A DNA stretch of 64,000 nucleotides from Pseudomonas putida (GTDB lineage Bacteria; Pseudomonadota; Gammaproteobacteria; Pseudomonadales; Pseudomonadaceae). The position numbers and the translations under genes are program-made. The notes beneath the pieces were generated by a model. It was not told the DNA's origin, made no database searches, and saw nothing but the letters and a program-made list of their open reading frames with translations. Positions within the stretch are counted from its first letter, which is position 1. Each line of letters opens with the position of its first letter. The stretch is taken from the NCBI RefSeq assembly GCF_003228315.1, contig NZ_CP029693.1, forward strand, positions 3,833,501 through 3,897,500, written 5' to 3'. Below are positions 1 to 7,722 of this stretch, piece by piece.

Positions 1-138
1 CGCCTTGTCGCTCTGCACCCCATGCTGCTCCGGATAGCGCTTGCTCAGGTAGTCGCCCAGCCGACCTTCGGCGATCAGCTGACGCACCTGATCCTGCAGC
101 GAGGCAGGATAAGCCTGGAGGTATTTCAACGCGGTCAT
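1..138 (-). CDS. YgjP/SprT-like metallopeptidase domain protein (N-terminal 46 residues; cut by window edge)
   Basis: The gene starts at the ATG read from 138 and runs off the left edge, so only 46 codons are visible. They begin MTALKYLQAYPASLQDQV and continue into a charged helical segment. I recognise this as the start of the YgjP-like (SprT/M48-type) zinc metallopeptidase protein common in fluorescens pseudomonads. The HExxH zinc motif would lie beyond the window, so the enzymatic call rests on recall of the family N-terminus. The gene is transcribed in the same direction as the response regulator ending at 182. Confidence 0.6.
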   Translation of the reverse strand, partial: MTALKYLQAYPASLQDQVRQLIAEGRLGDYLSKRYPEQHGVQSDKA

Positions 139-181
139 CGCAAGCAACACATAGGACGAAAAGGTCGCCAGTGTAGCGAAT

Positions 182-2305
182 TCAAGGACTCAGCGCGCTC
201 CAGTCGAATGGCTGGGCAAAGCGATCGGCCTCTTCGGCCATCATCGGCCGCGCGACCAGAAAACCCTGCACATACTCGCAGCCATTGGCTTGCAGCCACT
301 CGTATTGCGCCATGGTTTCCACGCCTTCGGCGATCACCAGCATGCCGTAGCGCCGGCACAACTCGATGACATTGCACACCAGTGCCGCGTCCCGCGAGGA
401 CTCCGGCAACCGGGCGATCAGATGACGGTCGAGCTTGAGTGTGTCCAGTTCCAGGTCACGCAAATGTGCCAGCGAGCACGGCCCCGACCCGAAATCATCC
501 AGCGCCACCCTGACCCCCAGATTGCGCAGCAGTCGCAGTTGTTTGCGGGTCTCCTCCGGGTGACGCATCAGGGCCTCTTCGGTCACCTCGACTTCCAGGT
601 GACGAGGTTGCAGGCCGTGGCGTTCCAGGACCTGACGCAACTCGGTGACCAGATTGGGCATGGAGAACTGGGTGCTGCTCAAGCTGACGCCCAGCACCAG
701 GTCCTCGGCGAACAGGGTTTCCCAGGCCTTGCGCTGACCGGCGCCACGCTGATAAATCCAGCTGCCCAGGCGGCTGATCAACCGCGCTTCCTCCAGCAAG
801 GGCAGAAACAGCCCCGGCGGCACATCGCCGACACTCGGATGCTGCCAGCGCAACAAGGCTTCAAAGCCACGAATCCGCCCGTCGGCAATGGCCACCTGTG
901 GCTGATAGACCAGGTTGAAGTCACGGTTCTCGATGGCGCTGCGCACGCTTTCCTCGAGCATCAGCCGGGAGCGGGCTCGGCCGTTCATTTCGTGATCGTA
1001 GAAGCGATATTGCTGCCGACCGGCGCGCTTGGCTTCGTACATCGCGATGTCCGATGCCCGCAGCAATCCGTCCAGATTGGCGCCGCAATCGGGGTAAGTG
1101 GCAATGCCGATGCTCACCCCCAGGGCGATATCCAGGCCGTCGATCTGCTGACAGATCGACACCCGTTCGATGAGCTTCTCGGCAATCCTCGAAGCTTGCT
1201 CGGGGAACTCCAGGTCAAGCAGCGCGGTGAATTCGTCACCGCCCATGCGCGCCAGAATGTCGAACGGGCGCAGACAGGCCTTCAATTGTTCGGAAACCCA
1301 GCGCAGCACGCGATCGCCGGCGTCGTGACCGAGGGAATCATTGACCCGCTTGAAGCCGTCCAGGTCCAGGTACATCAGCACCCAGGCACTGTCGTTGTGC
1401 TCACTGCGCAGCAGCAGATTCTCCACGGTCTGGTAGAAACCGCGTCGATTGAGCAGGCCGGTCAGCGGGTCGGTGACGGCCTGGAATTCGAGCTGCTGAT
1501 GCAGGTGACGCACCACCGACATGTCGAGCACCGTCACCACCATCGCCCGCTGTTCCGCAGGCAGTGGCGCGCAGGACAGGGCTACCGGAACCTGCTGTCC
1601 CCGCGCGGTGCGCAACAGGGCGTCGTGCAGGCGGTAGGTCTCGCCGCGCTTATAACCGTTCAAAAGCTCCGATTCGGCCCACACCGGGATGTGCGGCTTT
1701 TGCATGAAATCGAGGAATTCCTTGCCCTCCAGCTCCTGCACCGTGGCATTGAGCAGGCGCGACATCGCCGGGTTGGCGAAGCGGATCAGGCCATCCTCAT
1801 TCACCACCAGGATGCCTTCGGCGGCGTTGTCGAGCACCGAGGCGTTGAAGGCGCGAGCGACTTCCAGATCATGACTCAGGCGCTGCAAGGCCCGGCGATT
1901 GCGCTGGTGCTCCAGCAATGCCTGGACCTTGGGCTTGAGGATCTGTGGGTCGAACGGTTTGAACAGATAATCCACCGCACCGCTGGCGTAACCCTTGATG
2001 ACGGCGTCCTGGGACTGCTCGTTGGCGGTGAGGAAAATGATCGGTGTCAGACGGGTTCGCTGGCTGCCACGCATCAGGCGCGCCACTTCAAAACCGTCCA
2101 TGCCCGGCATCTGCACATCCAGCAGCACCAGGTCGACATCGTGTTCGAGCAATAGACTGAGCGCCTCGAAACCCGAGGCAGCGGTGATGACCTGCCAGTC
2201 CTGGCGCTGTAACAACGCGCGCATGCTGAGCAGGTTTTCAGGGTAATCGTCGACGATCAGTAACGTCGAGTTGCCATCAATTGGCGGGGGTTGCGCGCAT
2301 TCCAT
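182..2305 (-). CDS. Response regulator with REC-PAS-GGDEF-EAL domains (c-di-GMP turnover)
   Basis: A 707-residue cytoplasmic protein. The receiver domain (about 15-130) has DD at 19-20, the phospho-acceptor D63 in LLDVQMPGMDG and K116. A PAS domain follows (about 150-270), then GGDEF (about 275-435) with an intact GGDEF at 355-359 and an RxxD inhibitory site (R346-D349) five residues before it, so diguanylate cyclase activity with product inhibition is expected. The EAL domain (about 445-700) keeps EAL (482-484), EVTE (573-576) and DDFG (603-606). The usual Asn of the VNLS motif is Ser541, and the loop after DDFGSG reads PCS instead of YSS. Phosphodiesterase activity is therefore doubtful. 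No partner kinase is adjacent. Confidence 0.93.
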   Translation of the reverse strand: MECAQPPPIDGNSTLLIVDDYPENLLSMRALLQRQDWQVITAASGFEALSLLLEHDVDLVLLDVQMPGMDGFEVARLMRGSQRTRLTPIIFLTANEQSQDAVIKGYASGAVDYLFKPFDPQILKPKVQALLEHQRNRRALQRLSHDLEVARAFNASVLDNAAEGILVVNEDGLIRFANPAMSRLLNATVQELEGKEFLDFMQKPHIPVWAESELLNGYKRGETYRLHDALLRTARGQQVPVALSCAPLPAEQRAMVVTVLDMSVVRHLHQQLEFQAVTDPLTGLLNRRGFYQTVENLLLRSEHNDSAWVLMYLDLDGFKRVNDSLGHDAGDRVLRWVSEQLKACLRPFDILARMGGDEFTALLDLEFPEQASRIAEKLIERVSICQQIDGLDIALGVSIGIATYPDCGANLDGLLRASDIAMYEAKRAGRQQYRFYDHEMNGRARSRLMLEESVRSAIENRDFNLVYQPQVAIADGRIRGFEALLRWQHPSVGDVPPGLFLPLLEEARLISRLGSWIYQRGAGQRKAWETLFAEDLVLGVSLSSTQFSMPNLVTELRQVLERHGLQPRHLEVEVTEEALMRHPEETRKQLRLLRNLGVRVALDDFGSGPCSLAHLRDLELDTLKLDRHLIARLPESSRDAALVCNVIELCRRYGMLVIAEGVETMAQYEWLQANGCEYVQGFLVARPMMAEEADRFAQPFDWSALSP

Positions 2306-2629
2306 GCTGCTTCTCTTTGTTCGGGACGACAGGCCGGTTTCTCGTGAAAACCGGACAGATTCTAAGCCTTCACTCTAGACGTGGATCCAAAAAACCTGAA
2401 GCTATCAGTGCGCCATCATTTACCTAGGTATTAATTTACCGACTAACGGTCACCCCTGAAAGCCACTGAAACCGTGCAGGATGGCCATTTAACAGTTGTT
2501 TGACGCCACAAATCCGTCAATGCCAGCATTAACAAAAAAGCCTTCTACGCTTATAAAGGCCGCCCTCAAAGGCGCGTGTTAGAGCTTCTGGTACGCCCGT
2601 GCCGCAAAAATTCGTGGAAGCTTCTCACA
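2306..2629. other. Intergenic region between divergent genes
   Basis: This 324-bp, relatively AT-rich spacer separates the response regulator (minus) from the PL7 lyase (plus). Apart from the promoter candidate at 2529-2557 and a short GCCTT/AAGGC inverted repeat overlapping it, I see no gene, REP element or terminator. Confidence 0.6.
2529..2557 (+). promoter_or_regulatory. Sigma70-type promoter candidate for the PL7 lyase
   Basis: The -35 is TTAACA (2529-2534), followed by a 17-bp spacer and a -10 TATAAA (2552-2557), each one mismatch from consensus. The predicted start near 2564 leaves a 5' leader of about 65 nt before the ATG at 2630. This argues against the in-frame GTG at 2576 as start. 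Confidence 0.55.
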
Positions 2630-3298
2630 ATGATCGACCTTGCATCCTGGAATCTCAGCGTTCCGGTCGGCAGCCCGCCGTACACCGTAGAAACCTCCAA
2701 GCTGGTCAATGGCTACAAGAACCAATATTTCCATTCCGACACCGGCACCCTGTTTTTCTGGGCCCCGGTGACCGGCTCCAAAACCGAAAACGCCATTTAT
2801 CCGCGCACCGAACTCCGTGAGACCTACAGCAACGGCACCTTGAAAAACTGGTATTACCCGGACGCCGACAACACCTTGCGGGCCACCCTCACGGTGAATC
2901 AGGTGCCCAGCTCGGGCAAGATCGTCATAGGCCAGATTCATGCCTATGAAAGCCAAAAGCCACTGGTGAAAGTCGAGTACCAGTACAAAACCAAGACCGA
3001 GACCGGCAACATCGTCGCCAAGGTGCGCATGCATCCCGACGACAAGGAAGGCCGCGTGATCACCATTGCCACGGGTGTGAAGCTGGACCGGGAGTTCTCC
3101 TATCTCATTCACCTGAGCCCGGGGGGCGCCCTGGGCATCAGCGCGGCAGGCTATCAATGGGACACCAACATCAGCGCGACCTGGCGCGACAAGCCGCTGT
3201 ATTTCAAGGCCGGGGTGTATGTGCAGGACAACACCGGGTATACCAGCGAGGGTGGGAAAGTGACGTTCAGCAAGCTGGATATCGATCACAACAAGTAG
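2630..3298 (+). CDS. Polysaccharide lyase family 7 (alginate lyase-like), no signal peptide
   Basis: The protein has 222 residues when started at ATG 2630, which has GGAAG about 10 nt upstream; an in-frame GTG at 2576 is less likely. All three PL7 signatures are present: RTELR (59-63), QIH (102-104, with the catalytic His) and YFKAGVYVQ (191-199, with the catalytic Tyr). The family cleaves alginate or other uronate polymers by beta-elimination. No signal peptide, lipobox or membrane segment is visible, so the enzyme may act in the cytoplasm on oligosaccharides or leave by an unrecognised route. It is not beside an alginate biosynthesis cluster. Confidence 0.88.
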   Translation: MIDLASWNLSVPVGSPPYTVETSKLVNGYKNQYFHSDTGTLFFWAPVTGSKTENAIYPRTELRETYSNGTLKNWYYPDADNTLRATLTVNQVPSSGKIVIGQIHAYESQKPLVKVEYQYKTKTETGNIVAKVRMHPDDKEGRVITIATGVKLDREFSYLIHLSPGGALGISAAGYQWDTNISATWRDKPLYFKAGVYVQDNTGYTSEGGKVTFSKLDIDHNK

Positions 3299-3308
3299 CG
3301 ATCAAACC

Positions 3309-3397
3309 TGTAGGGGCGAGCCTGCTCGCGATGCGGTGTGCCATTCAATATTGATGTTGGCTGACCTGACGCAATCGCGAGCAGGCTCGCTCCTACA
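3309..3397. repeat. REPIN R1
   Basis: Two inverted REP arms (GGCGAGCCTGCTCGCGATG and its complement) flank a loop of about 40 nt between the convergent ends of the PL7 lyase and fba. Confidence 0.85.
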
Positions 3398-3414
3398 ATG
3401 AATTCATCGCCCAT

Positions 3415-3442
3415 AAAAAACCCGCATTTCTGCGGGTTTTTT
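3415..3442. terminator. Bidirectional rho-independent terminator, fba / PL7 lyase
   Basis: The stem CCCGCA-TTTC-TGCGGG is flanked by A6 on the left and T6 on the right. It can therefore end minus-strand fba transcripts and plus-strand transcripts of the lyase. Confidence 0.85.
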
Positions 3443-3463
3443 GTGAAGCTCAAACGCTCAGGC

Positions 3464-4528
3464 TTAGTTGACCTTGGCGTTCAACTCACCTTTCAGGTAA
3501 CGCTGATACATGCCTTCCAGGGAGATCGGCTTGATCTTCGAAGCGTTGCCGGCGGTGCCGAAAGCTTCATAACGCGCGATGCACACGTCACGCATGGCGG
3601 TCACGGTGGCGCCGAAGAATTTACGCGGATCGAACTCGCTCGGGTTGGTGGCCATCAGGCGACGCATCGCACCGGTGGATGCCAGGCGCAGGTCGGTGTC
3701 GATGTTGACCTTGCGCACGCCGTGCTTGATGCCTTCGACGATTTCTTCAACCGGTACGCCGTAGGTCTCTTTGATGTCGCCGCCGTACTGGTTGATGATC
3801 GCCAGCCACTCTTGCGGAACCGAAGACGAACCGTGCATCACCAGGTGGGTGTTCGGAATGCGCTTGTGGATTTCCTTGATGCGGTCGATCGCCAGCACGT
3901 CGCCGGTAGGTGGCTTGGTGAACTTGTAGGCGCCGTGGCTGGTGCCGATGGCGATGGCCAGGGCGTCGACCTGGGTGCGTTTTACGAAGTCAGCGGCTTC
4001 TTCAGGGTCGGTCAGCATCTGGCTGTGGTCCAGAACGCCTTCGGCGCCGATACCGTCTTCTTCACCGGCCATGCCGGTTTCCAGCGAACCCAGGCAGCCC
4101 AGCTCGCCTTCTACCGAAACGCCGCAGGCGTGAGCCATGGCCACGGTCTGTTGGGTCACACGGACGTTGTAGTCGTAGTCGGTCGGGGTCTTGCCGTCTT
4201 CGCCCAGGGAGCCGTCCATCATTACCGAGCTGAAGCCCAGTTGGATGGAGCGCTGGCAGACGTCAGGGCTGGTGCCGTGGTCCTGGTGCATGCACACCGG
4301 GATATGCGGGAATTCTTCGATCGCCGCCAGGATCAGGTGACGCAGGAACGGGGCGCCGGCGTATTTGCGGGCACCGGCCGAAGCCTGGACGATCACCGGG
4401 GAGTCAGTCTTGTCAGCGGCTTCCATGATGGCGCGCATCTGCTCAAGGTTGTTGACGTTGAAGGCTGGGACGCCGTAGCCGAACTCGGCTGCGTGGTCCA
4501 GCATCTGGCGCATGCTGATAAGTGCCAT
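3464..4528 (-). CDS. fba: Class II fructose-1,6-bisphosphate aldolase
   Basis: The 354-residue, zinc-dependent aldolase interconverts fructose-1,6-bisphosphate with glyceraldehyde-3-phosphate and dihydroxyacetone phosphate. HQDHGTSPD (81-89) carries the catalytic Asp83 and metal ligand His84. VEGELGCLG and LVMHGSSSVP supply further metal and phosphate contacts. The protein is full length, of the long Calvin-type class II subgroup. It lies downstream of tktA, epd and pgk on the same strand, the usual Pseudomonas order, separated from pgk by two lipoprotein genes. In pseudomonads, which lack phosphofructokinase, it works mainly in gluconeogenesis. Confidence 0.97.
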   Translation of the reverse strand: MALISMRQMLDHAAEFGYGVPAFNVNNLEQMRAIMEAADKTDSPVIVQASAGARKYAGAPFLRHLILAAIEEFPHIPVCMHQDHGTSPDVCQRSIQLGFSSVMMDGSLGEDGKTPTDYDYNVRVTQQTVAMAHACGVSVEGELGCLGSLETGMAGEEDGIGAEGVLDHSQMLTDPEEAADFVKRTQVDALAIAIGTSHGAYKFTKPPTGDVLAIDRIKEIHKRIPNTHLVMHGSSSVPQEWLAIINQYGGDIKETYGVPVEEIVEGIKHGVRKVNIDTDLRLASTGAMRRLMATNPSEFDPRKFFGATVTAMRDVCIARYEAFGTAGNASKIKPISLEGMYQRYLKGELNAKVN

Positions 4529-4641
4529 TGTTAGGGTCTCTCCCGGTTGAAGTCGTTAATCGTGCCAGCCTGCCGGAGCGGCGGCGGCTATTCAAGTTAT
4601 TGCAGATCGGGGGTTGAGCCCGGGCTGCGAATTCTGTTCAG

Positions 4642-4974
4642 TTATTGCGCCTTGCAGCCACGGCCAATCAAATCATTGGTGGCGACCCAGTAAACCAGGC
4701 CTTCCTCACCTTTTATGTGAAACGCCAGCATGTTGTCGCTGTACAGCGAACCCGACGCACCTGGCTCCTGCTTCAGGCGGTAGACCTGATCGCCACCGCC
4801 CAGTCGCACGTCGACTTCGCTGCGACTGTCATTGGCATAGCGCCACAGCACCTTGGCCTGGCTGTCGCAAGTCCAGGTGGTCCAGTTGTCTGCCGGGGCG
4901 GACGACTGGAACGGGTCCAAGTTGGCGCACCCGGCCAGCAGTGCCAGCGCCGTAACGGCGATCAATCCTTTCAT
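4642..4974 (-). CDS. MliC family lipoprotein (C-type lysozyme inhibitor-like)
   Basis: The 110-residue protein starts at ATG 4974, with GAGGA 8-9 nt upstream. It has a lipoprotein signal ending LLAGC (lipidated Cys about residue 15). The mature part includes WTCDSQAKVLWRY, then VDVRLGGGDQVYRL and a C-terminal Cys, which matches the small beta-barrel MliC fold with a disulfide. MliC proteins are outer-membrane-anchored inhibitors of C-type lysozyme. The inhibitory motif was not verified residue by residue. It lies between fba and pgk, next to a second small lipoprotein gene. Confidence 0.78.
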   Translation of the reverse strand: MKGLIAVTALALLAGCANLDPFQSSAPADNWTTWTCDSQAKVLWRYANDSRSEVDVRLGGGDQVYRLKQEPGASGSLYSDNMLAFHIKGEEGLVYWVATNDLIGRGCKAQ

Positions 4975-5030
4975 CCGTGTTCCTCGACCGGCAGCGCACG
5001 CCGCCGGCTCTGAGTAAAGAGTCAGACCCG

Positions 5031-5252
5031 TCAAGGACAGCCATGTTCCTTGGCGGGAGTCTGTGTCTCGTATTTGTCCAGGCCTTCAGGCCCGGAACGC
5101 TTGTTGAGCACCGGATTGGTTTCCGCCTGCCAGTCGGCCTGGTAGCAGCCCTTGTCCTGTGCTGGCGTCTCGGGTACCTCGGGAGCTTTCGGGTTACTCC
5201 CGCAAGCCACCAATGAACCCGCGACGATCAACAGCGCAAACGTCTTGACCAT
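5031..5252 (-). CDS. Small hypothetical lipoprotein
   Basis: The 73-residue ORF starts at ATG 5252, with GGGAG about 8 nt upstream. It begins MVKTFALLIVAGSLVACGSN, a classic lipoprotein signal with cleavage before Cys17. The mature peptide of about 57 residues is Pro/Glu-rich, has two further Cys and no motif I recognise. It sits 35 nt after pgk and just before the MliC gene on the same strand, so co-transcription with pgk is plausible. The function is unknown. Confidence 0.75.
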   Translation of the reverse strand: MVKTFALLIVAGSLVACGSNPKAPEVPETPAQDKGCYQADWQAETNPVLNKRSGPEGLDKYETQTPAKEHGCP

Positions 5253-5287
5253 GTAACCACTCCCTTGCCTGGTCAAACGGGAGACCC

Positions 5288-6451
5288 TCAGGCCTTGGCC
5301 CGGCTTTCCAGGACTTCAACGGCCGGCAGCACCTTGCCTTCGACGAATTCGAGGAACGCGCCGCCACCGGTAGAAATGTAGGAGATTTGCTCGGCAACGC
5401 CATACTTGTCGATGGCGGCCAGAGTGTCGCCGCCGCCAGCGATGGAGAACGCCGCACTGTCCGCGATGGCCTGGGCCAGCACTTTGGTGCCGTTACCGAA
5501 CTGGTCGAATTCGAACACGCCCACCGGACCGTTCCACAGGATGGTTTTCGACGATTTCAGCAGTTCGGCGAAGTTCGCCGCAGTCTGCGGGCCGATGTCC
5601 AGGATCATGTCGTCGGCGGCAACGTCGGCGATCAACTTGACGGTGGCTTCGGCGCTTTCGGCGAATTCCTTGGCAACCACCACGTCCACCGGCAGCGGCA
5701 CGCTGACCTTGGCGGCGATGGCGCGTGCGGTGTCCAGCAGATCCGGCTCGTACAGGGATTTGCCAACCGGGTGACCGGCAGCGGCCAGGAAGGTGTTGGC
5801 GATGCCGCCGCCGACGATCAGCTGGTCGCAGATCTGGCTCAGGCTGTTCAGTACGTCGAGCTTGGTCGACACCTTGGAGCCGGCAACGATGGCAGCCATT
5901 GGCTTGGCCGGTGCGCCCAGGGCCTTGCCCAATGCGTCCAGCTCGGCGGCCAGCAGAGGGCCTGCAGCGGCGATTTTGGCGAACTTGGCTACACCGTGCG
6001 TCGAACCCTCGGCGCGGTGTGCAGTTCCGAAGGCGTCCATCACGAATACGTCGCACAGCGCAGCGTATTGCTGGGCCAGTTCATCGGCGTTCTTTTTCTC
6101 GCCCTTGTTGAAACGCACGTTTTCGAACAGCACGATGTCGCCGGCCTTGACGTCAACGCCGCCCAGGTAATCGGCCACCAGCGGCACTTCACGGCCCAGA
6201 GCACGGCTCAGGTAGTCGGCGACCGGCTTGAGGCTGTTCTCGGCGGAGAACTCGCCTTCGGTCGGACGGCCAAGGTGCGAGCACACCATCACCGCCGCGC
6301 CTTTTTCCAGGGCCAGCTTGATGGTCGGCAGCGAAGCCAGGATTCGCGCATCGCTGGTGACTACACCGTCCTTTACCGGGACGTTGAGGTCTTCGCGGAT
6401 CAGTACGCGCTTACCTTGCAGATCGAGGTCGGACATCTTCAACACGGTCAT
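5288..6451 (-). CDS. pgk: Phosphoglycerate kinase
   Basis: The 387-residue enzyme transfers phosphate between 1,3-bisphosphoglycerate and ADP. The N-terminal VLIREDLNVPV substrate-binding segment is followed by VMVCSHLGRP, and the nucleotide domain has ILWNGPVGVFE and a Gly-rich AGGGDTLAA segment. The start was chosen at ATG 6451 (MTVLKMSD). The frame stays open upstream to 6544, but that extension overlaps the 3' end of epd and is not family-like. The gene is 25 nt from epd in the tktA-epd-pgk order. Confidence 0.97.
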   Translation of the reverse strand: MTVLKMSDLDLQGKRVLIREDLNVPVKDGVVTSDARILASLPTIKLALEKGAAVMVCSHLGRPTEGEFSAENSLKPVADYLSRALGREVPLVADYLGGVDVKAGDIVLFENVRFNKGEKKNADELAQQYAALCDVFVMDAFGTAHRAEGSTHGVAKFAKIAAAGPLLAAELDALGKALGAPAKPMAAIVAGSKVSTKLDVLNSLSQICDQLIVGGGIANTFLAAAGHPVGKSLYEPDLLDTARAIAAKVSVPLPVDVVVAKEFAESAEATVKLIADVAADDMILDIGPQTAANFAELLKSSKTILWNGPVGVFEFDQFGNGTKVLAQAIADSAAFSIAGGGDTLAAIDKYGVAEQISYISTGGGAFLEFVEGKVLPAVEVLESRAKA

Positions 6452-6476
6452 GGGTCGCATTTCCTGGATTACTGAT

Positions 6477-7532
6477 TTAGAGAGCAGATGTTGGGATAGC
6501 TGTTTGCAGATAGTGCTCTGCAACATCCAGCATTCGGTTGGCAAAACCCCATTCGTTGTCGAACCAGGCCAGGATGTTCACCAGCCGTGGGCCGGAAACG
6601 CGGGTCTGACTGGCATCGACGATCGCCGAATGTGGGTCGTGGTTAAAATCGCAGCTTGCGTGGGGCAACTCGGTGTAGGCCAGCAGGCCCTTGAGCGGAC
6701 CGCTGGTGGCAGCCTCGCGCAGGATCCGGTTGACCTCGGCGGCGTCAGTATCACTGACGGTCTGCATCGTGATATCGAGGCAAGACACGTTCACCGTCGG
6801 CACGCGTACGGCTTTGGCCTGAATTCGTCCGGCAAGTTCCGGCAACAGCCGTTCGATGCCTCGCGCCAGACCGGTGGACACCGGAATCACCGACTGGAAC
6901 GCCGAGCGGGTGCGGCGCAGGTCTTCGTGGTGATAGGCATCGATCACCGGCTGATCGTTCATCGCCGAGTGAATGGTGGTGATCGATACGTACTCAAGGC
7001 CAATGGCCTGATCCAGCAGGCGCAACAGCGGCACGCCGCAGTTGGTGGTGCAGGAGGCGTTGGACACCAGCAGTTCGTCGCCGGTCAGGCATTCCTGGTT
7101 CACGCCATAGACGATGGTGGCGTCGACATCCGACTCGCTGGCCATCGGCTGGGAAAACAGCACCCGTGGCGCGCCGGCGTCGAGGAAACGCTGGCCGTCT
7201 TCGCGGGTGTGGTAAGCACCGGAGCATTCCAGCACCAGATCGACGCCCAGGGACGCCCAATCGATGCCTTCGGGGGTGGCACTGCGCAGGACCTTCACGC
7301 AGTCGCCATTGATATGCAGACAGTCGCCATCGACCTTCACTTCACCGGGAAAACGCCCGTGGGTGGAGTCGAAGCGTGTCAGGTATTCGATGCTGGCCAT
7401 GTCGGCCAGATCATTGATCGCGACAATCTCGAACCCGGCCTTGTCGCCTCGCTCGAACAACGCACGCAAGACGCAACGACCAATGCGGCCGTAGCCGTTG
7501 AGTGCAACTTTGTAGGGACGCGGTTGAGGCAT
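6477..7532 (-). CDS. epd: Erythrose-4-phosphate dehydrogenase
   Basis: A 351-residue GAPDH-family protein with the NAD fold NGYGRIGR at about 12-19 and the catalytic Cys in SNASCTTNC. It oxidises D-erythrose-4-phosphate to 4-phosphoerythronate in the DXP-dependent route to pyridoxal phosphate. The assignment to Epd rather than GAPDH rests on its position between tktA and pgk, a typical gamma-proteobacterial arrangement, and on features such as VSITTIHSAMNDQ and VPTVNVSCLD. A REPIN separates it from tktA. Confidence 0.93.
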   Translation of the reverse strand: MPQPRPYKVALNGYGRIGRCVLRALFERGDKAGFEIVAINDLADMASIEYLTRFDSTHGRFPGEVKVDGDCLHINGDCVKVLRSATPEGIDWASLGVDLVLECSGAYHTREDGQRFLDAGAPRVLFSQPMASESDVDATIVYGVNQECLTGDELLVSNASCTTNCGVPLLRLLDQAIGLEYVSITTIHSAMNDQPVIDAYHHEDLRRTRSAFQSVIPVSTGLARGIERLLPELAGRIQAKAVRVPTVNVSCLDITMQTVSDTDAAEVNRILREAATSGPLKGLLAYTELPHASCDFNHDPHSAIVDASQTRVSGPRLVNILAWFDNEWGFANRMLDVAEHYLQTAIPTSAL

Positions 7533-7584
7533 GGGGGTTCTCGATAGACGCAGGCAAACGAATTCTCGTTAACAACACAACCCT

Positions 7585-7684
7585 TGTAGGAGCGAGCCTG
7601 CTCGCGATGGTGGCCCAGACAACGCGGGCATTCAGGCACCCAGCGTTATCGTTAACGACCATCGCGAGCAGGCTCGCTCCTACA
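7585..7684. repeat. REPIN R2
   Basis: A long (100 bp) REPIN with TGTAGGAGCGAGCCTGCTCG arms between epd and tktA. Its loop belongs to the family that also includes R6, R7, R9 and R16. Confidence 0.85.
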
Positions 7685-7722
7685 GGGGTTCGCGGCGGTC
7701 CTGAAACCGCCGCGCCGTGCTT

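Noticed and set aside
290..2155. 621-codon ORF opposite the GGDEF/EAL gene
   Set aside because: Shadow of a gene with clear REC, GGDEF and EAL motifs on the minus strand.
6452..6544. Extended start of pgk
   Set aside because: The extension overlaps epd and is not found in phosphoglycerate kinases as I know them.
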